Below are positions 54,420 through 64,000 of a stretch of DNA of 64,000 bases, in pieces. The notes beneath the pieces were generated by a model. It was not told where the DNA came from. It saw only the letters and a list, made by a program, of their open reading frames with translations, and searched no databases. Position numbers and translations under genes: made by a program. Every line of letters begins with the position of its first letter. The stretch's first letter is position 1. The stretch comes from Alentia gelatinosa (taxonomy: Eukaryota > Annelida > Polychaeta > Phyllodocida > Polynoidae). The DNA lies in assembly GCA_950022655.1 (NCBI GenBank), contig OX465579.1, forward strand, positions 16,343,088-16,407,087, read 5' to 3'.

Positions 54420-55013
54420 TACAGAAAAAATATATAATTCATTAAATAAGGCAAGAGTATACCAGGTTGAAAGAACTCCAAGTCATCGTGCGTCAAGTAA
54501 AAGCATGGGCGAGTAGATAGGTACGGAATTAGACATAACAGAAGACAATCTTAATCCGAACTTATTTTCCAAAAAAGGCAGTAATATTACAGATCATATA
54601 GAGGATAACGGTACTTAATCTAAACAAGTTTAAAACGAAGTTTATACTACAAAGTTTCCTCTCTGAAGATAAACCACCCTATACCAATATACGAAGCATA
54701 AAAACACCAGGTAAAAAGTGACATTACACCTATCAACTAACAAACACGACATGGTTGCTTATTGCTGGCATATTCCTGTAAGCATTTCCGCCTGGGCAGT
54801 TAAACCGATCAGTGGGGTGTGAAGATAAGGTGTGCCGGGCGTGGGCGCGGGTAGGGGCGGGGGACGCTCTGCCAGTACGGGCTCAGTACGGGCCTGAATA
54901 ACGGAGCCGACGTGATGCGAGCTGCAGATAACAGACATGATTAAGTGCCAGCAGTTGGAGGGAGACCAGCATCAGGGAGGCTTTAACCCGGTGTGTCGCC
55001 ACCGTGAAACATG
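54420..55013. other. Unassigned; GC-rich block at 54830-54920
   Basis: No recognised gene. The GC-rich block resembles others in the window only in composition. Confidence 0.25.
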
Positions 55014-55066
55014 TACAGTAGAACCCCCGCGTAAGGGGTTACCCTGCTTAAGGACCCACCCCGTTT

Positions 55067-55798
55067 AAAGCCCAATACACATCTACCTATTTTGGAACAT
55101 TTATTTACCATATACCCATGCCGTATATATACTGTAAATACGCACCGTTTCACCATATAACGCAAAAATACTGTACGGGACAGTGTTCCGTACGGGAAAA
55201 TACGGAACACTTGTTCCGTAGACTAAAATATTAGTTTTTAAGTCTAATGAAATTAATGATTTTTTTTTAATTTCGGGTATATAGTAAATATATAACGTCC
55301 AACCATGCTTGTACAAGCCACAAAACTCGATGATAATTTACGGTTTGTACAGAACTCGGTGTAAAGGCCTCGTTCCGTAACAACCGTAAATTATCATCGA
55401 GTTTTGAAGCTTCCATGGTCAGGACGTTCTATATAAGTAGCTTTGTTGGCGACAAACGGACGGTAATTTGTCTTAGGCGAGGCATCCTAATGGAGTCGGC
55501 CATAGTCGGTAGATGTAGCATAGCCAGGCAAGGGTCAGGTAAAGATTAGTGAACCACCTCCTCAGATGTTACTTTGTCACCGACAAGGTGTGGTTTCCAT
55601 GTTCCTAAATCGGTAGCCAAAAGTTTATCAACATGCTGATAAATCTAATTGCCGACAACGGAACATTGGTAAATGACACTTGATTGGGTGGCCGACACGG
55701 GCCATGGTATTACATAATTCGCCTGGGATAAGTTTACTGACTCCTATACGATTTGGGAACTAATCGCTCGATCCTGAATTGGTAGATGTATATTGGGC
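55067..55798. mobile_element. Family J element, split by family T
   Basis: The left end AAAGCCCAATACACATCTAC and right end TTGGTAGATGTATATTGGGC match 42613-42922 in inverted orientation. The T segment (about 55090-55440) with CATGCCGTATATATACTGTA and GATAATTTACGGTTTGTACA interrupts it; a related T piece is at 3060-3300. Confidence 0.7.
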
Positions 55799-56046
55799 TT
55801 AAGGGGACAATTTGCTTGGAACAGAAATTTTTCCCTCTAATAAGAGTTTACTATAACCCCAATTAAGGGGATGCCCTGCTTAAGGGAGCCACCCTGCCTA
55901 AGAGGACACCCCACTTAAGGGGACACACCGGCTTAAGGGGTCACCCGGCATAAGGGGAAACCCGGCTTAAGGGAAATCCGGCTTTAGGGGAAAATTTGCT
56001 TGGAATGGAGATATTTCCCTGTATTAAGAGTTTACTTTAACCTCGA

Positions 56047-56402
56047 TTAACCCTTCAACGTTCAAGAGCCACACATCATTCACCATGTACCCATACTACA
56101 GTAGGCACTAGAACCAATTGTGGTGTTTGTATGACCGGCTTTTGTAGTAAATCTTGTTAAAAAATACTACAAATTTGAAATGTCCAATAAATCTTAATTC
56201 TTATCAAAACCTTCTGAGATTTTTAGGAGTCACACATAGCTTGATATGTCCTGTAATTTTCATAGTTCTGCAATAATTTTCTGAGAAGTTACAAAGGAAC
56301 AAAGACAGCATTTTTCTTCCATGCCCATGAGAATGCCATATGGCATTGTCCTGCCATGGCCAGGGGAATGCCATATGGCATTGCACTGCCAGAAAGGGTT
56401 AA
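56047..56402. mobile_element. piggyBac-like MITE, family V, inside E
   Basis: TTAA-CCCTTCAACGTTCAAG at the left and CACTGCCAGAAAGGG-TTAA at the right. The surrounding E sequence CCTCGA-TTAA-GGGGACACCC is restored if the element and one TTAA are removed. ATGCCATATGGCATT occurs twice near the right end (56334 and 56369). Confidence 0.78.
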
Positions 56403-56704
56403 GGGGACACCCTTTTAAGGGGACACCCATGCTTAAGGGGACAGTAATTTCCGTAGAAAATGCTTCTTAACCCCCCTTAACGGATGACTTTTGAGAGACA
56501 ACTTATCAAATCTGATGGGGCAGTGTGGGGACAACACTCCAGATTATCCTGATGGCTTGTTTATGATGTGTGAATGAGGCGGGCTGACTGGTGTCTGGAC
56601 AATCAGACACCACACAATGGCCTGTGTAGGCTCCTGTGGGCTTGAGGTAGGCATCTATGGGGTCGTAACGGAGAGTACCCCCTTAAGGAGGATTCTACTG
56701 TACA

Positions 56705-57110
56705 TGTGTCACCTGTCTTTTATTATCCATCGTATACAAAGTCCCCATTAAAAATGTATGGGGACTCAGTAAACCACGACCCATTGTATAAAACCGGTCA
56801 GACACCATAACTGTGGTATACGGATTCAAACCTGTGGTATACGGCCTCAAAACCATAGTATACGGCAAAAATAGTCCCTTTTGCTATAGAGCAAAGAAAT
56901 AGTTCCTGTTGTTATACCCGTCAATATGGCAATTAATGGGTTTAATTTATTCGAAAAGATGGATAATAAATACAACAAACGATGGTTTTGTGGACAGGCG
57001 GCTCTGTAAACCACTCGCGGATGACCTCGTTATACACTCGATTATTGTCTATGTATTCATTGACACTTCTGTAATTATCTTAGCCTGATATAAACGTACA
57101 TAGGCTTAAT
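56705..57110. other. Unassigned, possible decayed A-type module
   Basis: TTATTATCCATCGTATACAA (56719) and AAGATGGATAATAAATACAA (56956) look like module-2 ends of family A, with a distinct interior (AACCTGTGGTATACGG repeats). Unassigned otherwise. Confidence 0.4.
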
Positions 57111-57114
57111 ATTA

Positions 57115-57265
57115 TTATCTCACTCCTGGTATTTTTTCCCCATAGACTTAGCATTGGGAACTCGTATCCAACGTCCGTCGAGTATTTGGCAAAAATACTC
57201 AATGGGCGACTATGTTGTAAATGTTAGCCCTTTTGTCAATGTGAAGGGCGAGATAAATTCAGAAA
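57115..57265. mobile_element. Family H linear module
   Basis: TTATCTCACTCCTGGTATTT to TGAAGGGCGAGATAAATTCA. The central inverted pair GAGTATTTGGCAAAAATACTC is preserved. Confidence 0.6.
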
Positions 57266-57269
57266 CCTA

Positions 57270-58105
57270 TGCTTGTCCACTCAACTCTTGTGATCAATTG
57301 ACGTATAAATGATATCAAGAAGGAAATTGATGAGTGTTTGATTAGTGTCCTCGTTCGCCATCGAGTTTGGTGTGTGCAGTAATATGAACGAGGCGATAGC
57401 CGAGTGAATATTCTGAAGGACTCCAAATGAGATGGTGAATGGGGAATCAGACCAAATACGAATATGTTTCTGATTTTACCTTAGCCTGGACATATTCATT
57501 TGTTTATCACCCGTTGAGTATGAGTTACTGTACTCGCAAACCCATTGAAAATGAGTTCCTAATGTTAAGCCTATCGATATTTATGCCAGGCTAAGATAAA
57601 TGTGCCTTCATGACGGAGCCGAGTGGAAGATCACAACATATGTAGATGTGAACCCTTTCTCGTCTTAGTAAAACCTTTAAAAAAAGATAGTCTATACAGC
57701 CTGACAATACCAGTATCAACCTTCTTGTAGGCTGGCTCTGCTGCTTTTTTTTTTTGCTTTTTTTTTAAAGATTATTGACGGAAAGGTTCATGTATACAAG
57801 ATTATGATTTTCAACCTTGCAGTCAGATGAAAAATAGAAAGGCACCAAGAGGCCACAATACAGAGAACTGATGATATCATTAAAGTGACCATGATTGTAA
57901 GCTGTGTTGGGCAATTTATCGTGGTATTACGTAGATGCAATGGGTTGTTGGGTCTAGTGACCTCCACAATTCCAGAAGCGGTTCCATTATATTTGCATCA
58001 AGCCATGTGGCATTTATTTGCAGCGTCGACCTTTTTGGCAGGTTTTTTATGTCCCAGATGGGTATATTATACCTCAATCATACGGGAGTTAGTCAGTTAT
58101 CGGTC
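57270..58105. other. Mostly unassigned, with further module fragments
   Basis: 57350-57450 resembles part of a G-type hairpin (GTCCTCGTTCGCCATCGAGT, AACGAGGCGATAGCCGAGTG). 57477-57600 (TTTACCTTAGCCTGGACATA ... TATTTATGCCAGGCTAAGAT) is a separate TIR-like module. 57885-58112 has short open frames with no recognised product. Confidence 0.35.
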
Positions 58106-58113
58106 CATTTAGG

Positions 58114-58395
58114 CCCGGCGTCCACCTACTACGATATGGCACCGATATGGTCTACGATGCACCTCCCGATAAAAAATCAAAATCGCGTCGGAAGGTTACC
58201 TGATATCGGGGCAGTAGACCACGTTTCTGCATTTAGACACCGATAAAAACCCCATACAACGCATGGTGGATTGGTTTGTCTAGACATATGTCTACGATTT
58301 TGCGCCTTCCCGATATGGCACCGATTTTGACATTTTGTATCGGTGCCATATCGGGAGGTCTACGATTCTATCGTAGTAGGTGGACGCCGGGCCTA
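58114..58395. mobile_element. MITE family B copy, full length
   Basis: TTA-GGCCCGGCGTCCACCTAC at the left, GGTGGACGCCGGGCC-TAA at the right. One substitution-rich site (GCAGTAGACC for GCAGTTGACC). Confidence 0.9.
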
Positions 58396-58574
58396 AGGGA
58401 TAAGGTGCTGGTGCCTGGATAAGTTGTGGAGAACCAATATTGGACGATCACAAAGGAAAGGGAAGCACATACATACTGTATAATAAAAAAGATTTCAATA
58501 AGAATATCTACCGATCGGGGGTGGGGGGTGGGGGTGGAGAGCTTGGGGTGACTCACGTATATATGTACATATAT

Positions 58575-58878
58575 ATCATAGAGGAAACCTATGAAGGTCT
58601 AGGGTCAGAGCTTGTTTCCCATCGAGTTTGAATCATGTAGTAATTCACATGGCGAAGCCGCGTGAATTACGTAGCGATTCAAACGAGATTGGATCGAGCT
58701 CTGACCCTAAACTTGAATAGGTATCTGAATTTATCTCATCCTTCACATTGACTAATGGGCTAACATTGGTGACATAATCTCCCATTGGATATTTTTTCCT
58801 AAATATCTCATGGGCATTGGATGCGAGTTCCCAATGTTAGGTCTATGGAGAAAAAATACCAGGGGTGAATTAAGTGGG
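58575..58878. mobile_element. Two-module element, family H, complete
   Basis: The hairpin runs from GGAAACCTATGAAGGTCT to AAACTTGAATAGGTATCTGA around AATTCACATGGCGAAGCCGC. The linear module runs from TTATCTCATCCTTCACATTG to TACCAGGGGTGAATTAAG. It is the uninterrupted counterpart of 7595-8160. Confidence 0.7.
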
Positions 58879-59130
<252 letters not shown>

Positions 59131-59159
59131 TGTGTGTGAGTAGGTATGTGTCTGTGTGT

Positions 59160-60535
59160 AGAATAGCATTCAGCAGAAGTTACCAAAGTTTTCTCAAAGT
59201 TTACAGTAAATTACATGGTCTTTAAGGAGACAAGCAGAAAGAAACGATGAGAGGGTGTCTAGCCATAGTCTAAAGAGGGCCCCGGCATTAGACACAACAC
59301 CCTCGATGGGTCCTCCAGGGTCTGAAGCTGGAGGTGAGGGGTCGAGGGGAGGGGAGCTCTCTCATGGAGGGGACAGCTGTGTGTGGGATCCTGACTGACG
59401 AGAACTTAGCGCCTGTCAGTGTACAAAGTTAAACAGTCGTCTGCCCGTGCTTCTCCAAACACCATCTCTGTTATATCCAGCTGGCATCTTAAAGGCATAT
59501 CCTACACTTTGCCTTGAAAAGTAAAGCCCATGTCGTTTTCTTGACATTTGAATATGATGATCCCCAAGTGTTAGAGAAGAAAGTCTAAAATTTGGACATT
59601 AAACTACCCAAACAAACAAATCTAGAACACGTATCTGGCTAGGATATTGGGGGTTACCGCGATGGTTTTGATTTAGAGCTCATTGTTATGACAATGTTAT
59701 GACAACATGTGTACATGTACACATATTAATTAGGATTTTCCGTGATTTTAAAAAATCTTTTATTCATACTACTCAAATGCTCAACATATCTTATGCTGGT
59801 TTTCTATGCTGACACGAGGACATGTATCATTTCTGAAACGTTTAGAAGAAGTATATGAATAGATAGATGAGACTTAGATGTATGTATGTGCCTTTGTACT
59901 TGTATTGCTCTATATGACATTTCCAGGATGGCCCTGACTTAATTCCTTCTTCCATTTCAAATCATTTGAGATCAAATTGAAACTGAGGTATCCCAGAGGA
60001 TTATCTGTATTGAAGAATACGAAACTGTCAATTATATATATGTACATATTTCATTTGATATATTAAGTCTGTCAATATACCTATTAAAAGTATGATAAAA
60101 TACGAGTAAAATGGTGGGTTCTGAAGTGACCTTAGTCAGTTTAGCAGTCCTAGGGGCTATGTTAAGACTCCTGTCTTTGCCATTCATAGTATTAGCACTA
60201 TTTTGTGGACTACATAAGTATCAACCCTCCTACACCCTACTCGATTCATGGACCCTGATCCCATCTAAACACAGTGTCTTATTGCCTTTGTCTCATTATC
60301 GCCATCTTCCAGTAGAATTTCTGAGGATTGCTGATGATTCAAATTGGTCCTCCACCACTGTCTAGTGCGTATTCGTCGGAGCCAATCACAGCCCTTCAAG
60401 TTGGCGAGAGCAGGAAAGTTATGGCATGTTGCTCTTAACTTGAGAGTGACATCGATATTTCAAGAACTATTACCAGGAAGTAATGACGATGTTGAACACA
60501 GAAGGTAATATACCCTAGACCCTAAACTTAATTGG
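59160..60535. other. Unassigned intergenic DNA
   Basis: No recognised gene. An 84-codon frame at 60111-60365 (+) begins with a hydrophobic stretch LVSLAVLGAMLRLLSLPFIV but has no second copy, no matched family and a short length; it could be chance. Confidence 0.3.
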
Positions 60536-60539
60536 TTTC

Positions 60540-60645
60540 TTAATTTATCTCACCCTTCATTTTGACTAATGGGCTATCCTTTGTGACATAATCCCCAATG
60601 GATTATTTCATATAATTCATATATATATAATTCATATATATATAA

Positions 60646-60715
<70 letters not shown>

Positions 60716-60720
60716 TACAT
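60540..60720. repeat. H-module start followed by (TA)n microsatellite
   Basis: TTATCTCACCCTTCATTTTG to CATAATCCCCAATGGATTAT is the start of an H linear module. It is cut by three TATAATTCATATA units and a (TA)n of about 65 bp. Confidence 0.7.
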
Positions 60721-60724
60721 ACAT

Positions 60725-61310
60725 ACTTTATTTATATATAATCTATATACTTATATACTTCAAAATCAATAAAATGCGCTTTTATGAGTTACAATTTTGA
60801 CAAACAACAGGTCATGTGGTAAAGGGGGACGAATTATATTCATTCGTCACGGAGTGACAAATGCGCAGCTGACCAGTAAGTGTAAGACATTCGCGCTCAG
60901 GTAATGATATATTACATATTACCCGAGTATATATCAATCATGGAATAAAACATTTCAAATCCACACATGTATAAAAGTGATACAGATTCACAATTTGTCG
61001 AGTGAATTAGAGCAGAGGCATGATGCACAATTTGTGTGTACAGCGAAAGAGGGTTTTTCCTCATACTTCACTGTCAGTTCACTGGGAGGGAGCGAGCTTC
61101 CCTGTCACCTCCAACTCCCGCCGCCGTTTCGTCACCACTAACCATGAGAGGCGACATATGAAGTCTTTTTGCGGCCACTCGTCAAATTGGGTAGTTTATG
61201 GGAAGCGGGCGATGCGATATACCCCACGAGATGGGAGGTAACCCCACCCTAGACTGGCTCCAGTCCCTGTCTCCTGTGTGAGCCTACTATACCCATCTCG
61301 ACGGGATACG
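60725..61310. other. Unassigned sequence
   Basis: No recognised gene. CCCTAGACTGGCTCCAGTCC (61249) is a family S block. Confidence 0.3.
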
Positions 61311-61311
61311 T

Positions 61312-61514
61312 TTAATAATCTAAGGTCGTGTATAAAGACCCTTATCTGTACCTCGTACAAGGGTTATCTTTTAATGATATTTAAGTCTGTTCCTTGTGAC
61401 GGTATGACCCATCCATGAGGATGTTCATAGGTGTTGAATAAAATTGACCCACATCGTCCCTGGGTTTCTCTGGCATACAGAAAATGGTCTACATGTACGA
61501 CCCTAGATTACTAA
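61312..61514. mobile_element. Family R element, complete (~200 bp)
   Basis: TTAATAATCTAAGGTCGTGT and AGACCCTTATCTGTACCTCG at the left are mirrored by GGTCTACATGTACGACCCTA-GATTACTAA at the right. Other copies at 34900-35002 and 63731-63887 are partial. Confidence 0.6.
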
Positions 61515-61669
61515 AGATCCAAAATCGCCCAACTATAGGCGAATAATGTTTTCGTTAATCTATCAATAATCTTATAAAAAAACAAAAACAAAACAAAAAA
61601 ACGGGCCCTTGATTCCTAGGACTATCAGGCGTTATGGGAAGTCCAAATAGTTTCAAAGTAGTGCTTTTT

Positions 61670-62039
61670 TTTTCTTAATCATATCCCGAATCAAAGACTT
61701 GTGCATGTCTAACCCCACCCCACCCCAAACTACCCACCTCACCACACACGCGCTCACCCCCACAGCTTTCTAAATTGCCATTCCTCCTCCCGGGTCCCAC
61801 ACGGAGGAGGAGCCCCCGGGAGGAGGGAGATGAAGGAAGGCCGGCGGGGCTGGAGCCACGCTGGCGGGCCGTGGAGGACCGGCGCCCGCTGCCCCGTCAC
61901 TTCCCTTCAGGGCCGCCGTCCCTCACTCGCCTCCTCCAGTGGCTGAGCGCTCCATACCTCCTCCAGGCGGCCCCATACCTTGCGCCGGGCGATCCTCCAG
62001 GTTGGCGGCGCCGTGTCTTTGAAGTGCTTACAGGGAGAC
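61670..62039. other. GC-rich block preceding the minisatellite
   Basis: CGAATCAAAGACTTGTGCAT (61687) is a family S block; 61740-62039 is GC-rich with open frames on both strands and no recognised domain. Confidence 0.3.
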
Positions 62040-62375
62040 AGCAGGGCGCCGGGCGGGGGCGGGGCGGGGCCCGGGCGGGTGGGGGGTTGGGGCAAGCGAC
62101 GGCCGGGCGACGGCCGGGCGACGGCCGGGTGGGGCCGGGCAGGGGCCGGGCGGGGGGCCGGGCAGGGCGGCCGGGCGGGGGCCGGGCGGGGGGCCGGGCG
62201 GGGGCCGGGCGGGGGCCGGGCGGGGGCCGGGCGGGGGCCGGGCGGGGGCCGGGCGGGGGGGCCGGGCGGGGGCCGGGCGGGGGGCCGGGCGGGGGGCCGG
62301 GCGGGGGGGCCGGGCGGGGGGCCGGGCGGGGGGCCGGGCGGGGGCCGGGCGGGGGCCGGGTGGGGGGCCGGGCGG
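62040..62375. repeat. GGCCGGGCGGGG minisatellite with G-quadruplex potential
   Basis: More than twenty units of 11-13 bp (GGGCGGGGGCC, GGGCGGGGGGCC and GGGCGACGGCC variants). All three frames and their complements are open, giving Gly/Arg/Ala or Pro/Ala repeats that should not be read as proteins. Confidence 0.95.
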
Positions 62376-62687
62376 GTGAGCTGCTCTGACGTGCCGAGTG
62401 ACAGCCTCATCGTCGTTGTCTTCTTGACCTCCACGCTTTGACCTTGGGGTGTGACCTTTGAGGGTGCTCGGGACTAAGCTTTCTGCAGCTGACGCAGAGT
62501 GTGTAGGTGTGTGTCTGGGGATGGTAACTGATGCTGTAGGCGCTCTAAATGGAACTTTGAGAAGAGGCACTGTCTCTAAACAACAGCCCCTCTGTCTAAC
62601 AACGTCTCATCCATGAAACTGCATGCAGAAACACACAGAGTATGTCTCAATATCGTGATGATTTTATAACACATGTCTGTGAACATA

Positions 62688-63023
62688 CACAGTATTGACT
62701 GCATCCAGATACAAGCGGCCGTATTCTCCCAGGAGTTGACGTGTAGTAATATCCGAGCGTATCCGAGGATATTGCATAGAGTCAACTCCTTGGAGTATAC
62801 AACCGCTTTTATCTGAAACCAGTCTATATTGTATTTATTATCCACCTTTTCGGGACAAGTGGCATGTTGATATTAGTTTGTTTCAGTGATGCACTATTTT
62901 TCCATACATACTATTTTTTCGTATGCGCCACCCGGAGCATACGAGATTTCTGTATGCGCCGGGTATGTCCATACACACTCCCTATGTGTTTTCTACAGAC
63001 AAATAGTATTAGGTGGATAATAA
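62688..63023. mobile_element. Composite element A
   Basis: The palindromic module 1 from ACAGTATTGACTGCATCCAG to TGAAACCAGTCTATATTGT, then module 2 from TTATTATCCACCTTTTCGGG to TAGTATTAGGTGGATAATAA. A second module-2 end abuts it in inverted orientation, forming the palindrome at 63006-63051. Confidence 0.75.
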
Positions 63024-63051
63024 GTATGCATACTTATTATCCACCTAATAC
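63006..63051. repeat. Perfect 46-bp palindrome made of two element-A ends
   Basis: GTATTAGGTGGATAATAAGT-ATG is followed directly by its reverse complement. Both arms are the terminus of module 2 of family A. Confidence 0.93.
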
Positions 63052-63146
63052 ATCCTTCCTTTTCCACCTCTCGCTTTATATGCTTTTCATGGGAATTTAA
63101 AGGCATATCCTACAATTCACGGTGGCGCCACCTAATGATTTTTAGA

Positions 63147-63371
63147 TACGATAGAAATTTAGACCTACCGATATGGCACCGATACAAAAAGCAAATATCG
63201 GAGACATATCGGGAAGGTGCAAAATCGTAGATATATGTCGGTGCCTAATCGCAGAAACGTGGTGAACTGGCCCAGTATTAGGTGACCTTCCAACGCGATT
63301 TTGATCTTTTTATCGGGAGGCGCATCATAGACCATATGGGAGCCATATCGTAGTAGGTGGGTGCCGGGCCT
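63147..63371. mobile_element. MITE family B, end- and centre-deleted copy
   Basis: It begins inside the left end at TACGATAGAAATTTAGACCT. The centre jumps from GTAGATATATGTCGG to TGCCTAATCGCAGAAACG, losing about 50 bp. The right end GTGGGTGCCGGGCC is intact. Confidence 0.75.
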
Positions 63372-63377
63372 TGCTGT

Positions 63378-63500
63378 TTAAAGTCCAATGTACATCTACC
63401 GGTTTCGGAACATCGATGTACCTTTGGCGGCGACAAAGGATCGGTACAAGTACATCCTTTGGGGCAGCTAGGCAAGGGTCAAAGTACCGTTCAAGCGACA
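63378..63500. mobile_element. Family J fragment
   Basis: AAAGTCCAATGTACATCTAC, GACAAAGGATCGGTAC and GGCAGCTAGGCAAGGGTCAA match the left part of 42613-42922 and the 55.1-55.5-kb copy. Confidence 0.55.
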
Positions 63501-63730
63501 AAGAGACAAACCTATTTTATATATATATATCCACAGATATACAGGTTTCTAACGATGTATTGTTTATAAAAATCGGCCGATTATTTATTACGTGAGAGCG
63601 ATTTCCATCTTTCAAGTTAGAAAAACACTAGGTTTTTATCAATACTCTGGATTGAGTGGAGAGGGCTCGCCTCGTTTTCGTTCAATCTACTTAGGCGGCC
63701 ATTACAAGATGGCGCCAGTGTGAAGAGGGT

Positions 63731-63887
63731 CTATACAAGGGTTATCGTTTCGCTAAAACAGTATTAAGTTTAACTATCCGCAAGTTCGTCCATAAGTGTT
63801 GAATAAAGTTGACCAACAATATCCCTTGGTCTCGATGCCATACAGAAAAGGCCTACATGTACGATCCTAGATTATTAAACGGGCCCC
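63731..63887. repeat. Family R fragment
   Basis: ATACAAGGGTTATCG, GTGTTGAATAAAGTTGACCA and GGCCTACATGTACGATCCTA-GATTATTAAACGGG match 61312-61514. The remaining sequence to the window end is unassigned. Confidence 0.55.
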
Positions 63888-64000
63888 AGGTGTAGAGAGA
63901 TACTCGTGTGTATGACGTTGTGTGTTGCGGTGTTTAATAAATGAAACTTCCCTGCTTTCTTTACCAGAAAATAAACCGTTCTCTTATTGAGGGTGGGATC

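Larger units (their letters stand above)
55016..56700. mobile_element. Long pogo-like element E carrying nested insertions
   Basis: CAGTAGAACCCCCGCGTAAG at the left and AAGGAGGATTCTACTG at the right, with TA on both sides (55014-55015, 56701-56702). The interior contains J (55067-55798) itself split by T, many GGCTTAAGGGGACACC-type repeats, and V (56051-56398). The right part, GACAATCAGACACCACACAA, matches the E body at 3710-3760. No transposase frame survives. Confidence 0.8.

Noticed and set aside
61775..62570. Gly/Arg/Ala-rich and Pro/Ala-rich open frames of 150-200 codons
   Set aside because: They translate a GC minisatellite; both strands are equally open.

Overview
This is a eukaryotic, almost certainly animal, window that appears to be gene-poor and built largely of transposable elements and their remains. 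I found no intact host gene, rRNA, tRNA or CRISPR array. Long open frames lie in simple or tandem repeats (pyrimidine tract 1411-2610, 65-bp array 50850-51630, GC minisatellite 62040-62375) or are translations of short DNA transposons. The reverse-transcriptase style, the many short non-autonomous DNA transposons (MITEs), and the pogo-, Harbinger- and piggyBac-like ends suit a marine invertebrate such as a lancelet, mollusc or annelid. The species cannot be named from this sequence.

Layout. 1-4 kb: fold-back elements, then a GC-rich/CT-rich block. 3.5-5 kb: pogo-like elements with a nested insertion. 7.6-10.2 kb: MITE family B in three copies, a non-LTR reverse-transcriptase tail, and a 73-bp array inside a family A element. 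10.8 kb: a reverse-transcriptase core scrap. 12.1-15.8 kb: a 101-bp array split by a pogo-like element, then a homogeneous 448-bp array. 17-26 kb: mosaics of families A, B, C, D, G and V and a tandem duplication with different MITEs at the same junction. 27-32.5 kb: an RNase H relic, family F, P and O elements, two perfect palindromes and a solo LTR. 33-38.7 kb: more B, C, G, A, plus an element with perfect 37-bp inverted ends. 38.8-41.6 kb: a second reverse-transcriptase tail, a degenerate array and a hammerhead-ribozyme-like motif. 42-48.5 kb: family J, a perfect 21-bp array, CT tracts, and a poly(A) retroinsertion with target duplication. 50-53 kb: an expanded family F element and a fold-back. 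55.0-56.7 kb: a pogo-like element holding at least three younger insertions. 58-64 kb: B, TA microsatellites, GC minisatellite, A, J and R.

Family letters (A, B, C and so on) are local labels made by comparing copies inside this window; they are not database names. The best-supported mechanistic results are insertions whose empty site survives next door. Family B is shown at 13.8 kb to duplicate TTA (a PIF/Harbinger signature), the pogo-like family E at 12.2 kb duplicates TA, and family V has TTAA with CCCTTT ends (piggyBac-like). No gene network can be described; the content is layered mobile DNA, with short tandem arrays growing out of some element ends.
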